Shown here: positions 34,516 to 43,867 of the stretch, piece by piece
Layout: each line of letters begins with the position of its first letter
Numbering within the stretch: the stretch's first letter is position 1
From: UBA11524 sp051886675
Lineage (GTDB): Bacteria; Bacillota; Clostridia; Christensenellales; Aristaeellaceae
Length of the DNA: 64,000 bases
Assembly: GCA_051886675.1 (NCBI GenBank)
Contig: JBJEYH010000192.1
Coordinates: forward strand, 1 to 64,000
Direction: 5' to 3'
Translations under genes and position numbers: made by a program
Notes under the pieces: generated by a model
Database searches by the model: none
Told to the model about the DNA's origin: nothing
Seen by the model: the letters and a program-made list of their open reading frames with translations, nothing else

Positions 34516-36313
34516 GCTGCGCCTCCATATCCCCAATGCCGCAGGGCACGCTGACGCGCACCACCGTGCCCTTCCCCAGGGCGCTGTCCATGGTGAAGTC
34601 CAGCGCGTCGCCGTAGAACAGCCGCAGGCGGCGGTAGATGTTGATCATGCCCACCCCGTGCTTGCGGGCGGGGAAGTCGTTGGTGCGGTCGTAGGCCAGA
34701 CGGTCCTCCTCCAGGGCCCTGAGCTCTTCGGGGGTCATGCCCAGGCCGTTGTCCGCCACGGTGAGCATCAGCCGGCTGGCGTCCGGGCTCAGGGCGATGG
34801 TCACCGATACGCTGCCGCCCGTCTCCACGGTTTCCAGGCCGTGGAAGATGGCGTTTTCCACCAGAGGCTGCACCACCATCTTCGGGAAGAGCACGTCCAG
34901 GGTTTCCGGGGCGATGTCGGTCAGGATGGCGTAGCGGTTGTTGAAGCGGTAGCGGATGATGGCGGTATAGTTTTCCAGATGGGCCTGCACCTCCCGGACG
35001 GGGGCGTAGCCCTTGCCCAGCAGGTTGTAGGAGAAAAGCTCCGACAGGGATTCGGTGATGGCGGCGATGTCCTCCACGTGGTGGAACAGCGCCATCCCCC
35101 GGATGGTCTCGAAGGTGTTGCGCAGGAAGTGGGGATTGACCTGGTTGCGGTAGGCGAACAGCTCGGACTGCTTCTCCTGATACTGCGCCTCCAGGATGCG
35201 CTGCTGGGCGCGGACGTTTTCGGCGGTGAGCTGGTCGATGTCGTCCAGCATCTGGTTGAGATGGCTGGCCAGCTCGTTCATCTCGTTGTGGGAGGCGACG
35301 GGCATGCGGCTGGTGCGGTTCCTGGCGTAGTAGGTCATGAACTGGATCTGCGTGCGGATGGGCCGCAGCACGCCGGCGTAGATGGCCACGAACAGCACCA
35401 GCAGCAGCGCGCCGATGATCAGGTATGTAATGAGGTAATTCTGCTGCAAGAGGTTGATGGAGGCATAGAGCTGCTTCTGGGGCACGCCGAAGTGAATGGT
35501 CCAGGGGGTGCGGTCCAGGCGGGCCTGATAGAGCACCTGCCCCTCCGGGCCGGAGGAAAGCTCCTCCATGGCCAGCAGCTCCTCCAGCAGCGCCTGGGGG
35601 ATATCCCCCTCCTGCAGGAGCATCTCGCCCTGCCCGTCGGTCAGCAGGCAGAAGTAGTCCGGGTTGGGCAGGATTTCCTCCAGGCTCTTGCGCAGGAAGT
35701 CCATGCTGACGATGATCTGGCAGTAGCCCAGCTTCTGGGAGCGGCGGGAGGAATCCAGGTTGTACACGGGCATGTGGATGCTGAAGAAGTCCCGGTTGTT
35801 GAGCACCGTGCGGCCGGAGAAGGTAATGCTGTCGGCCGTGATGAGGGGCGGGGTAGGGGCGCTGCCCGCGCTGGCGGAGGCGATGGTCTTGCCGCTCAGG
35901 TCGTAGAGCAGGATGCGCTTGATGTCGGACTGGATGGTGATCAGGCGGTCGAATTCCGCCTTGAGGGAATCCATCATGCTGGTGCGCGTGTCGAAGCCGG
36001 GGGCGCTCATGTACGCCCCGACGGTCTCGTTGGACATGAAGGTATAGCAAAGCTGCGACAGGTCGTACACCGAGCGGTTGACGGCCGTTTCCGCCTGCCG
36101 GAAGATGGTCTCGTTGTATTCCTCGTACTCGGAATGGATCAGCCCCTGGGCGATGCGGTTGGACAGCAGCAGCGACAGCGTGAACAGAATCACGGCGATG
36201 ACCACCGTGGCCTTCAGGATGGTCATCAGCCGCAGCCGGCCCAGCATGTCCAGCAGCCGGCCCGCGCCGCCGCGCAGCCATGCCACCATGCGTTTCATAT
36301 TCATCAGCCTCAT
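34493..36313 (-). CDS. YesM-type sensor histidine kinase
   Basis: A 606-residue membrane kinase. Helix 1 is at about 32-52, the extracellular sensor at about 53-290, helix 2 at about 294-315, then HAMP, and the phospho-acceptor H395 in NQVNPHFLRNT. The ATPase domain has NAIFHGLE and DNGLGMTPEE. The usual family motif is PHFLFN, so Arg replaces Phe here. Kinases of this group (YesM/LytS-like) sense extracellular sugars, often through a binding protein. The start is uncertain: ATG at 36313 or one nine bases later. The promoter at 36340-36368 drives this kinase and the response regulator. Confidence 0.88.
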   Translation of the reverse strand: MRLMNMKRMVAWLRGGAGRLLDMLGRLRLMTILKATVVIAVILFTLSLLLSNRIAQGLIHSEYEEYNETIFRQAETAVNRSVYDLSQLCYTFMSNETVGAYMSAPGFDTRTSMMDSLKAEFDRLITIQSDIKRILLYDLSGKTIASASAGSAPTPPLITADSITFSGRTVLNNRDFFSIHMPVYNLDSSRRSQKLGYCQIIVSMDFLRKSLEEILPNPDYFCLLTDGQGEMLLQEGDIPQALLEELLAMEELSSGPEGQVLYQARLDRTPWTIHFGVPQKQLYASINLLQQNYLITYLIIGALLLVLFVAIYAGVLRPIRTQIQFMTYYARNRTSRMPVASHNEMNELASHLNQMLDDIDQLTAENVRAQQRILEAQYQEKQSELFAYRNQVNPHFLRNTFETIRGMALFHHVEDIAAITESLSELFSYNLLGKGYAPVREVQAHLENYTAIIRYRFNNRYAILTDIAPETLDVLFPKMVVQPLVENAIFHGLETVETGGSVSVTIALSPDASRLMLTVADNGLGMTPEELRALEEDRLAYDRTNDFPARKHGVGMINIYRRLRLFYGDALDFTMDSALGKGTVVRVSVPCGIGDMEAQHVPGFFD

Positions 36314-36339
36314 TTCGCGCCATGGGTCACGATACAGTC

Positions 36340-36368
36340 AGTATACCGGGTTTTCCCGCGGATTGCAA
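36340..36368 (-). promoter_or_regulatory. Sigma-A promoter of the YesMN-type pair
   Basis: On the minus strand TTGCAA (36363-36368), a 17-bp spacer and TATACT (36340-36345). Confidence 0.72.
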
Positions 36369-36406
36369 GGAAAGGATGCTGATGGAAGCGCCGGGCATGC
36401 AAAAAA

Positions 36407-36435
36407 CGGAGCCCCCCTTTTTTGGGGGGTCTCCG
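36407..36435 (-). terminator. Terminator after the importer 3 binding protein
   Basis: On the minus strand CGGAGACCCCCC, loop AAAAAA, GGGGGGCTCCG, then six T residues. It ends the importer 3 operon. Confidence 0.88.
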
Positions 36436-36466
36436 GCGGACGGCGGGCGTCCGGCTGATGGATGGC

Positions 36467-38179
36467 TTACTGGCCGTAGTAGCGGTCGTACTGGGCCTGG
36501 CGCACGGCGAGCACCTCCTGCAGGCCCATGCCGTTGAGCTCCTCCACATAGCTGTCGTAGTCGGCGATGTCATACTGCCCGCTGACAAAGCCCACCGTCA
36601 GCTCCGGCAGATAGGTGTTCAGGTCGGTGTTGTACAGATCCAGCACCTCGGCCTCCTCCAGGGTGTTCATGGGGGCGATCATGTTCAGGTCGGGGTTGAA
36701 GTTGTACAGCAGGGTGGTTTCGGCCTGATGGCACCATTCGGTCAGGTTTTTGATCTGGTTCTCGGTGTACTGCTTGCTCAGCACCTCCTGGAAGTAGGCC
36801 GACGACAGGAATTCGTCGTAGCTGTTCCAGTTCAGCGCGCCGTTGTAGGCCTGATACCAGCCGATCTGCGAGGCGTCGGGCAGGTAGGAGTCGATCACCA
36901 GCATGTAGCCGCGGGCCTTGCCGGTCTTGAGGATGTCGTCCACCACGTTGGAGGCGGTGAAGGTGTAACAGCCGGTCTCCTGGTCGACGGTGTAGGTTTC
37001 GCCCTCAATGCCGAAGGTCACCCACTTGGCGTATTCCTGCGTGCAGATGGTGTCCAGGAAGGCGGCCACAGCCTTGGGATCCGCGTCGGCGGAGAAGGCC
37101 CAGCGGCTCCAGGCCTTGTAGCCGGAGGAGGCGTTCATGGCCGGATCGGCCTTGTCGGTGCCGCGGATGGCGGGCATCATGGCATAGACGGCGCTCTCCG
37201 GCTGGTAGGGATGGTCGCTCAGCGCCACGCCGTAATACATGGCCACGCAGTTGTCCTGCATGATGGTGTTCAGCGCGTCGCCCTCCGAGGTGCCGCCGTT
37301 GTAGTAGCTGACATTGTCGCTCAGGTACAGGACATGGGCGTCCACGCACTTCTGGATGAACCGGATGTATTCCACGTAGCCCTCCTGCAGGAAGGGCACC
37401 TGGGCCTGATGGGTCTGGCGGTTCACCTGGAAGTCGAAGGGCGCCAGGCCGAACCACTGGGCCACGCCGTTGAACATGTAGTTGGTGTTGTCGCCGGTGC
37501 CGCCCACGTTCAGGCACAGACGCTCGTCGCGGATGCCGTTGCCGTTCATGTCGTTGTCCTGGAAGGCCACCAGGGTGTCGAAGACCTCGTCCAGGGTGGC
37601 GGGCATGGGCAGACCCAGCTGGTCAAGCCAGTCCTGGCGGATCAGCATGGCGCAGTTGTTGCCGATGACCGCCTGGGGGCCGAAGTAATCGTTCTCCACG
37701 GAGATCTGCTTGGACACGTTGCCGAAGAAGTACATGCCCCCGTCGGTGTAGGTGTACATGGCGGCGCTGATGGCGTAGAGGCCGTCCTCGGCGAATTCCC
37801 TGGCCGCCGGGCCGGAGGAATACTGCAGCGCCTCGTTGATGTCCAGCAGCTTGCCGCCCTCAATGAGGTTGATGCAGTCCGCGTCGCTCAGGGACGCGGC
37901 GTAGAAGAAGTCCGGGAAATCGCCGCTGGCCATCACGGCGTTGAGGATCGCGGCGTACTGGTCGCGCTCCACCACGGTGTAATCCAGCTCCAGGTTGTTG
38001 GCCCGGAACATGTCGCAAAGGACCTCCCAGGCATGCAGGGACTGCGTCTGCTCAAAGGTGATGCCCGAGCGCTGACGGCCCAGCACGCTCAGCCTGAGCA
38101 CGGGCTCCTCCGCCGCGGCGAAGGAGCAGCAGCCCAGCGCCAGCGTCAGCACCAGCAGGATGGATACCAGTTTCTTCAT
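36467..38179 (-). CDS. Extracellular solute-binding protein of importer 3
   Basis: A 570-residue binding protein with signal peptide MKKLVSILLVLTLALGCCSF (a lipoprotein cysteine after ALG is possible; AAA-EE is the type I alternative). It contains the group-typical segments FRANNLELDYTVVERDQY and FQDNDMNGNGIRDERLCL, the latter resembling a calcium-loop region common in LplA-like proteins. The start at 38179 has AAGGAGGG upstream. Unlike importers 1 and 2, the binding protein is encoded last, after the two permeases, as the end of an operon beginning with the dehydroquinase-like gene. The ligand is therefore probably the substrate of those enzymes. Confidence 0.87.
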   Translation of the reverse strand: MKKLVSILLVLTLALGCCSFAAAEEPVLRLSVLGRQRSGITFEQTQSLHAWEVLCDMFRANNLELDYTVVERDQYAAILNAVMASGDFPDFFYAASLSDADCINLIEGGKLLDINEALQYSSGPAAREFAEDGLYAISAAMYTYTDGGMYFFGNVSKQISVENDYFGPQAVIGNNCAMLIRQDWLDQLGLPMPATLDEVFDTLVAFQDNDMNGNGIRDERLCLNVGGTGDNTNYMFNGVAQWFGLAPFDFQVNRQTHQAQVPFLQEGYVEYIRFIQKCVDAHVLYLSDNVSYYNGGTSEGDALNTIMQDNCVAMYYGVALSDHPYQPESAVYAMMPAIRGTDKADPAMNASSGYKAWSRWAFSADADPKAVAAFLDTICTQEYAKWVTFGIEGETYTVDQETGCYTFTASNVVDDILKTGKARGYMLVIDSYLPDASQIGWYQAYNGALNWNSYDEFLSSAYFQEVLSKQYTENQIKNLTEWCHQAETTLLYNFNPDLNMIAPMNTLEEAEVLDLYNTDLNTYLPELTVGFVSGQYDIADYDSYVEELNGMGLQEVLAVRQAQYDRYYGQ

Positions 38180-38249
38180 GATGTTTCCCTCCTTGACGTT
38201 TCTATACGAATGGGAACTGCCCGTCCCATACGAACCGGATGCATGGCCC

Positions 38250-39161
38250 TCAGCCCTTGAGCGAGCCCAGCATGACGCCCTTGACAAAGTATTTCTGGAA
38301 GAACGGATAGATGATCATCATCGGCAGGGAGGCCACCACGATGACCGTGTATTTCAGCTGGCTGCTGGAGATGGCGTTCTGCTGGGCCGCGCGGATCTCC
38401 TCGGCGCTGCTCAGCTCGGCGGTCAGGTCCACCGTGGCCTCCACCAGGATGCGACGCAGATACAGCTGCAGGGGCTGGATGCTCTGATCCGCCAGGAACA
38501 GCGCCGCCCGGAACCAGCTGTTCCACACGCCCACGATGGTATACAGCGCGATCACCGCCAGAATGGGCTTGGCCACCGGCAGGTACACCCGCAGGAAGAT
38601 CTGGTAGTGATTGGCGCCGTCGATCCTGGCGGCCTCGCGCAGCTCCTCGGGGATGGTGGAAAAGTACGACTTGACCAGGATGATGTACCAGATGGAATAT
38701 CCGCCCGGCAGGATCAGCGCCCAGGGGGTATTGTACAGGCCGTACTTCATCACCATCAGGAACAGGGGGATGATGCCCCCGGTGAAGTACATGGGGAACA
38801 GGATGAAGGCGTTGATCACCCTGCGGTGCCTGAGGCGGGGGCAGGAGAGCGCGTAGGCGAAGGTGGTGCAGGTGAAGAGCATGACCAGGGCCTCCGAGGC
38901 GGCGTAGAGGATGGTGTTGCGGTAGGAAATCCACAGGTTGGCGTCGGAGAGGATTTTTTTGTACCCGCCCAGGTACAGCCCCCTGGGCCACCAGTACACC
39001 CGCATGGTGGCGGCGTACTGCGGCTCGCTCAGGGACAGGATCAGCACATAGTACATCGGATACAGCGTGACAAAGGCGATCAGCACCGCAAAGGCGTAGA
39101 TCAGCACGTCCGCCCAGAGGGCGCCCTCGCGGCGCAGGCCCTTCCGACGAAGCTGAAGCAT
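38250..39161 (-). CDS. CUT1-type importer permease, MalG/LplC type (importer 3)
   Basis: A 303-residue six-helix permease. The EAA loop is REAARIDGANHYQIFLRVYLP, quoted by its key residues E-A-A, D-G and L-P, around residue 180, and the C-terminus FFQKYFVKGVMLGSLKG is typical. It follows its partner permease by 15 bp and precedes the binding protein by 70 bp. Confidence 0.87.
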   Translation of the reverse strand: MLQLRRKGLRREGALWADVLIYAFAVLIAFVTLYPMYYVLILSLSEPQYAATMRVYWWPRGLYLGGYKKILSDANLWISYRNTILYAASEALVMLFTCTTFAYALSCPRLRHRRVINAFILFPMYFTGGIIPLFLMVMKYGLYNTPWALILPGGYSIWYIILVKSYFSTIPEELREAARIDGANHYQIFLRVYLPVAKPILAVIALYTIVGVWNSWFRAALFLADQSIQPLQLYLRRILVEATVDLTAELSSAEEIRAAQQNAISSSQLKYTVIVVASLPMMIIYPFFQKYFVKGVMLGSLKG

Positions 39162-39176
39162 GCGTACTCCTCCTTT

Positions 39177-40109
39177 TCACCAAAGGCCATAGCCGGTCAG
39201 CCTGTTGGAGATATGGTTGGTGATGACCGTCAGGGTGAGGGCGATGACGCTCTGGAAAAGGCCCACGGCCGTGGTATAGCTGTACTTGCCGCCCTCGATG
39301 CCCATGCGGTAGACGTAGGTGCCGATGATGTCGGAGGTTTTGTAGGTGGAGGAGCGGTAGAGCAGCAGCACCAGATCCGTGTTGGCGTTGAGGATCTGGC
39401 CCATCTGCATCACCAGCTGCACGGCGATGATGAAGGCGATGCCGGGGAGGGTGATGTACTTCATCTGCTGCCAGCGGCTGGCGCCGTCGATGCGGGCCGC
39501 CTCATAGAGCGCCGGGTCGATGGAGGAAAGGGTGGAGAAGTACAGGATGCTGCCGAAGCCGAAGGTTTTCCACACGTTGGTGATGGTGTACACCCCGGGG
39601 AAGTATTCGGGCTTCACCAGCCATTCCCGGGCCTGAATGCCGAACACGCCCAGCATGTTGTTGATCAGGCCGTTCATTTCGGTAAAGGAGATCACGATGC
39701 CCGCCACCACCACCGTGGAAATGAAGTAGGGCAGATAGCTGGCCGTCTGGACGAACTTCTTGAAGCGCAAGCAGCGGATCTCGTTGAGCGCCAGGGCGAA
39801 GATGATCGGCATGGTGAAGCCGAAGATCAGGTTGAGCACGCTCAGGCGGATGGTGTTGATCATGGTTCGGGCGAAGAAGGTGCTGCCCATGTACTGGCGG
39901 AACCATTTCAGGCCCACCCACTGGACGCTGCCCAGGGCGAAGATATCGTCGCCCGCCCGGTAATTCTGGAACGCCAGCACGATGCCGTACATCGGCATGT
40001 AGCTGAAGAGGATGATCAGCGTCGCTGCGGGAAGCAGGAAGCTGTAGATCTGCCAGTCCTCTTTGGTCAGGCGCTGACTGGCCGCGCGCCCGTTGCGGAT
40101 GGTGCGCAT
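39177..40109 (-). CDS. CUT1-type importer permease, LplB type (importer 3)
   Basis: A 310-residue six-helix permease. Its first helix is FLLPAATLIILFSYMPMYGI, then VLAFQNYRAGDDIFALG, as in LplB proteins. The EAA loop is YEAARIDGASRWQQMKYITL. It starts 12 bp after the SDR gene stop in an operon with catabolic enzymes, so uptake and breakdown of one substrate are probably co-expressed. Confidence 0.87.
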   Translation of the reverse strand: MRTIRNGRAASQRLTKEDWQIYSFLLPAATLIILFSYMPMYGIVLAFQNYRAGDDIFALGSVQWVGLKWFRQYMGSTFFARTMINTIRLSVLNLIFGFTMPIIFALALNEIRCLRFKKFVQTASYLPYFISTVVVAGIVISFTEMNGLINNMLGVFGIQAREWLVKPEYFPGVYTITNVWKTFGFGSILYFSTLSSIDPALYEAARIDGASRWQQMKYITLPGIAFIIAVQLVMQMGQILNANTDLVLLLYRSSTYKTSDIIGTYVYRMGIEGGKYSYTTAVGLFQSVIALTLTVITNHISNRLTGYGLW

Positions 40110-40121
40110 GGCAAACCTCCC

Positions 40122-40865
40122 TCAGTCGCCCAGGCAGCCGCAGGTGCGCCCACCGTCGATGATGATGTTCTGCCCGGTGATGAAGCCGCCCTCCTCCCCG
40201 GCCAGGAGCAGGGCCAGCGCGGCCACGTCCTCGCAGCGTCCGGGATGGCCCAGCAGGGTGCGCTGGGAGGCCGGGCCCTCGCGGGAGGCGATGGCGCCCG
40301 GCGCGATGCTGTTGACGGTCACGCCGTATTCGCCCATCTCCATGGCCAGGGACTTGGTGAAGGCGATGATCGCGCCCTTGGCGGTGCCGTAGAGAATGTT
40401 GTTTCTGTCCCCCGCCACGCCCCGGATGGAGGAGAAGCTGATGATCCGGCCGCTGCGGCGCGCCTTCATTTCCTGCACCACGCCCCGGGTGCAGAAGATG
40501 GTGCCCATCAGGTTCACGCCGATGAGCCGGTCGATGAAGGCCCTGTCGCACTCGCAGAAGCGCTGCATGGCGCCGCCCACGATGGCGCCGCCGGCGTTGT
40601 TGACCAGGATGTCCACCGGCCCGAAGGCCTCCCGGGCCTGAGCGAGCATGGCCTCCACGGCGTCCTGGTCGGATACGTCGCAGGCCGCGGCCAGGGCGCT
40701 TCCGCCCCGGGCGACGATCTCATCGGCCACGGCCCGGGCGTTGTCCAGGCGGATGTCCGCCAGGGTTACCCGCGCGCCCTCGCCGGCGAAGCGCAGCGCA
40801 ATCGCCCGTCCGATGCCGGCGCCGGCGCCGGTGATAACGGCATGCTTTCCTTCCAGCGCGTTCAT
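40122..40865 (-). CDS. SDR-family oxidoreductase in the importer 3 operon
   Basis: A 247-residue classical short-chain dehydrogenase. It has the cofactor motif TGAGAGIGRA (residues 12-21), the structural NNAGG, the catalytic Ser in FSSIRG, YGTAK with Tyr and Lys of the active site, and the NSIAPGAI segment. Asp38 at the end of strand beta-2 (TLADIR) points to NAD+ over NADP+. It overlaps the dehydroquinase-like gene by 4 bp (ATGA). Together with that gene it suggests oxidation of a cyclic or linear polyhydroxy acid; the substrate is unknown. Confidence 0.88.
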   Translation of the reverse strand: MNALEGKHAVITGAGAGIGRAIALRFAGEGARVTLADIRLDNARAVADEIVARGGSALAAACDVSDQDAVEAMLAQAREAFGPVDILVNNAGGAIVGGAMQRFCECDRAFIDRLIGVNLMGTIFCTRGVVQEMKARRSGRIISFSSIRGVAGDRNNILYGTAKGAIIAFTKSLAMEMGEYGVTVNSIAPGAIASREGPASQRTLLGHPGRCEDVAALALLLAGEEGGFITGQNIIIDGGRTCGCLGD

Positions 40866-41665
40866 TTTTCGTCCTCCTGGTCGCTGCGGGCCACATGGTA
40901 GTCCAGGTTCTCGAACACGGCCTTCGCCGCGCGGACCAGCGGCTGCTCCTTGTGCCCCTTGGGGGTGTAGCTCTGCACGCAGAAGATCAGCGAGGAGCCC
41001 AGCATCGGCCCCACAAAGCGGTGCAGCTTGCCGTACTGTCCCATGCAGATGTGGATGAAGGGTACCTTCAGCTCCCTTTTCAGGGTGACGGTGGTCTGGA
41101 AGGCCTCCAGCAGCTCCTGCTCGTTGTTCACGGCGGCGGCGACCTTCACCATGTCCGCGCCCCGGGCCTCCAGCTGCTTGAGATGCTCCACCACCTGCTC
41201 GGTGGTCATGTGCACCCAGGTGTGGGAGCTCATGATGACCTCCGCGCCCATGCCGTGCAGCTGATCGATCAGCTTCCGCTGCCGGTCGATGGCGGTCTGG
41301 TTGTGGGTGATCTCCATGGGGGAGGGGTCGAACAGGTCGCCCATCAGGTCGCAGGCGGAAGCGCCTGCCCTGACGCCCAGCAGATGGGAGGCCACGCGTT
41401 CCTCGTCGGTGGCCTGACCCGCCCAGGTTTTGTCCCCGCGGTAGTTGATCATCATCACGGGACGGCTGGTGGACTTGATGATCCGCTCCAGATCGTTCAC
41501 GTTGTGGTACTGGCGCTCCAGCGCCCGCAGATGCAGATCATAGGCCTGCGCGCCGTCGTATTCGCCGTTGCGGATGCTGGCGATGGCGCTGTCGGGATCC
41601 GGATCGGTTACAACCTCCACGATAAAGGGCTTGGGAAGGTTCACAAAGGACGGTCTCACGAGCAT
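40862..41665 (-). CDS. Type I 3-dehydroquinate dehydratase-like enzyme
   Basis: A 267-residue protein of the AroD (class I dehydroquinase) barrel family. The Schiff-base Lys is K174 in ADMVKVAAAV and the catalytic His is H148 in VIMSSHTWV, with spacing close to that of authentic AroD (H143/K170). GSSLIFCVQS matches the C-terminal phosphate-like loop region. In a biosynthetic context this makes dehydroshikimate. Here it is first in an operon with an SDR and an importer, so a catabolic role on quinate/shikimate-like compounds or another beta-hydroxy-keto ring acid is more likely. Its promoter carries the shared operator described at 41741-41793. Confidence 0.82.
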   Translation of the reverse strand: MLVRPSFVNLPKPFIVEVVTDPDPDSAIASIRNGEYDGAQAYDLHLRALERQYHNVNDLERIIKSTSRPVMMINYRGDKTWAGQATDEERVASHLLGVRAGASACDLMGDLFDPSPMEITHNQTAIDRQRKLIDQLHGMGAEVIMSSHTWVHMTTEQVVEHLKQLEARGADMVKVAAAVNNEQELLEAFQTTVTLKRELKVPFIHICMGQYGKLHRFVGPMLGSSLIFCVQSYTPKGHKEQPLVRAAKAVFENLDYHVARSDQEDEK

Positions 41666-41740
41666 CAGTCATCCTTTCCATGGTATGATGTTATGCAGTT
41701 TCTGCCGGCTCCAATAAACAATTCATCTCCTGATGCTTCT

Positions 41741-41793
41741 ATTGTAAACCGCTGGGCGGAACAATTCTTGTAAAAAGGAACCTCACTCTTGTA
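41741..41793 (-). promoter_or_regulatory. Promoter and AraC-type operator of the importer 3 operon
   Basis: Two CTTGTA boxes (plus strand 41767-41772 and 41788-41793) are 21 bp apart in direct orientation. On the minus strand TACAAGAATT is followed 16 bp later by the -10 TACAAT (41741-41746), with no good -35. The same arrangement occurs at 46392-46445, so both promoters probably need the same activator. Confidence 0.65.
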
Positions 41794-41801
41794 ATTTCAT
41801 C

Positions 41802-42728
41802 TCATTTATCCAGCGTGCGCTCCAGCTCCAGGGCCAGACGCATGGACATGCGCCGGCGGGAATCCTCGGTGAAGGTGGCGCAGTGGGGCGAGAGAATCAC
41901 GTTGTCCATGTGCAGCAGCGGATTGTCCGCGGCGGGCGGCTCCGTCTCGAACACGTCCAGCGCCGCCCCGCCCAGATGCCCCGAGCGCAGGGCATCGGTC
42001 AGCGCCGCCTCGTCCACCACGCCGCCCCGGGCAAAGTTCACCACCAGCGCGCCGGGCTTCATGAGCGCCAGCTCCTGCGCGCCGATCATGCCGCGGGTGG
42101 CGTCCGTCAGCGGCACGTGGAGGGACAGCGCGTCCGCGGCCCTGAGCACGTCCTCCAGCTGCCCGGCATAGCGGAAGCCCTCCGCCTCCACCTCCGCCCT
42201 GTCGGCGTAGGGGTCGTAGACGCACACCTCCATCAGGAAGCCCCGGGCGGCCATGCGGGCCAGGCATTTCCCGATGCGCCCGTAGCCGACAAGCCCCAGG
42301 GTCCGGCCCATCAGATCCGCCGCGCCGGCCCGGTCGCGGGACTGCCAGTCCCCCTCGCGCATGCGCTGATCCAGCCAGGGCATCCGCCGCAGCAGCGCCC
42401 CGATGGCCAGCATGGCCTGCTCCGCCACGGTGGAGGAGTTGGCGTCCCCGGTGGTCAGCACGGCGATGCCATGCGCGCGGCAATAGCCGGTGTCGATGTT
42501 GTCCACGCCGACGCCGTGCTTGCACACCGCCCGCAGATGCCGGGCATGGCGCATCAGCTCCGCGTCCACCGCCGTCAGCCGGGTGACGACCGCGTCCGCG
42601 TCGGCGATTTCGCGGGCCAGGGTTTCCCGCTGCGTATCCGGCGCCACCGCCACCTCGTAGCCCGGCTTGCCTGCCAGATAGGCCATGCCATCGGGGTGAA
42701 TCGGCTGAATGTAGAGAATCCTCGGCAT
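41802..42728 (-). CDS. D-2-hydroxyacid dehydrogenase
   Basis: A 308-residue NAD-dependent dehydrogenase of the SerA/D-isomer-specific family. The nucleotide motif is GLVGYGRIGKCLA (about residues 144-156). The catalytic residues appear as Arg in NFARGGVVDE, a following Glu, and His in LSPHCATFT. It lacks the C-terminal ACT domain of biosynthetic phosphoglycerate dehydrogenase. It is the last gene of the operon that starts with the DapA-like aldolase. It would reduce a 2-keto acid or oxidise a 2-hydroxy acid intermediate; which one is unknown. Confidence 0.87.
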   Translation of the reverse strand: MPRILYIQPIHPDGMAYLAGKPGYEVAVAPDTQRETLAREIADADAVVTRLTAVDAELMRHARHLRAVCKHGVGVDNIDTGYCRAHGIAVLTTGDANSSTVAEQAMLAIGALLRRMPWLDQRMREGDWQSRDRAGAADLMGRTLGLVGYGRIGKCLARMAARGFLMEVCVYDPYADRAEVEAEGFRYAGQLEDVLRAADALSLHVPLTDATRGMIGAQELALMKPGALVVNFARGGVVDEAALTDALRSGHLGGAALDVFETEPPAADNPLLHMDNVILSPHCATFTEDSRRRMSMRLALELERTLDK

Positions 42729-42740
42729 GTTTCTTCCTCC

Positions 42741-43856
42741 TTACGCAGTATGGTAGACCGCAAGCACGTCCGCCTGCGTCATGGGCGTCATGGCGCAGGA
42801 GAGCAGCCGCTGCTGCTGCTGATACACCTGCGCGGCAAAGCGCTGCAGATCCGTCCCGTCCGCGCCCAGCGCGTGCAGGCCCGGCCGCGGGACGATCCTG
42901 TCCAGCAGACGGTCCAGGGCGTCCAGGGTCTCCCCGGGGGCGCAGGCCAGACATTCGGCCAGCAGCTCCGTCAGACGCTCCAGGGGACGGCGGCTTTCCT
43001 GCCGGGCGTAGAAGCGCAGCACCGGCAGAAACACCACCGCGTTGGCCTCCCCGTGGGGCAGATGGTACTGCCCGCCGATGGGATAGCTCATGGCGTGCAC
43101 CGCGCCGCAGCCCGCGTTGCCAAAGGCGATGCCCGCCATGGCCGCGGCCTCCAGCAGCGCGCCGTACATGGCGGTGTCCGGCCGGCCGCCGTCGGCCAGC
43201 GTCCGGAAGGCCCCCAGGATCATGCGGATGGCGTCCTCCGACAGGGGGCGGGTGAAGGCGCTGGCCTTCGGGGACAGAGCGCTTTCGCAGGCGTGGATCA
43301 GCGCGTCGACGGCGCTGAAGACAAAGGGTCGGCGGGGCAGGGTTTCCAGGAGGGAGGGGATCAGCGCGGCATGCCGGGCGTACAGCGCGGGATGCGACAG
43401 GCCGAGCTTCATGTTCCTGTCGCGGAACAGAAGCACCGCCACCCTCGTGACCTCCGAGCCTGTGCCGCAGGTGGTGGGCGCCAGCACCGTGGGGCAGCGC
43501 GCGCGGACGGGCCGGCCGCCGGTGAACAGGGCGTGGAGGGAGTCGGGGGATTCCTGCTTCTCCAGCTGCAGGCTCAGCAGCTTGGCCAGATCCAGCACCG
43601 TGCCCCCGCCGATGCCGATCACCCGCCCATATGCGCCGCCGGATGCCTGCAGCAGCTCAAGCAGCATGGCGTCCGTGGGCTCGCCGGCACCGTAATCCTC
43701 CTGATACAGCACCCGTGCGCCGTGCAGCGCGGCCTCGCTGAGCCCCAGGTGCCGGCTGGTCAGCACAAGATCGCCCGGCCGGACGCACTCCGCCCGCAGG
43801 AATTCCTCCAGGGATGCGTACCGGCTGATGACCGGCGGACATTCAAACAGCTGCAT
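42741..43856 (-). CDS. Iron-containing alcohol dehydrogenase
   Basis: A 371-residue group III (Fe-dependent) alcohol dehydrogenase. The NAD-binding motif is GGGTVLDLAK (83-92), and PTTCGTGSEVT (127-137) is a family hallmark. The metal ligands are D184, H188, H254 and H268 in SAVDALIHACES and GAVHAMSYPIGGQYHLPHGE. All four are present. Relatives include 4-hydroxybutyrate dehydrogenases and lactaldehyde reductases. It sits between an SDR and a 2-hydroxyacid dehydrogenase in a five-gene operon, with 11-12 bp gaps. It likely reduces an aldehyde or semialdehyde released by the aldolase. Confidence 0.88.
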   Translation of the reverse strand: MQLFECPPVISRYASLEEFLRAECVRPGDLVLTSRHLGLSEAALHGARVLYQEDYGAGEPTDAMLLELLQASGGAYGRVIGIGGGTVLDLAKLLSLQLEKQESPDSLHALFTGGRPVRARCPTVLAPTTCGTGSEVTRVAVLLFRDRNMKLGLSHPALYARHAALIPSLLETLPRRPFVFSAVDALIHACESALSPKASAFTRPLSEDAIRMILGAFRTLADGGRPDTAMYGALLEAAAMAGIAFGNAGCGAVHAMSYPIGGQYHLPHGEANAVVFLPVLRFYARQESRRPLERLTELLAECLACAPGETLDALDRLLDRIVPRPGLHALGADGTDLQRFAAQVYQQQQRLLSCAMTPMTQADVLAVYHTA

Positions 43857-43867
43857 CGTATTCCTCC

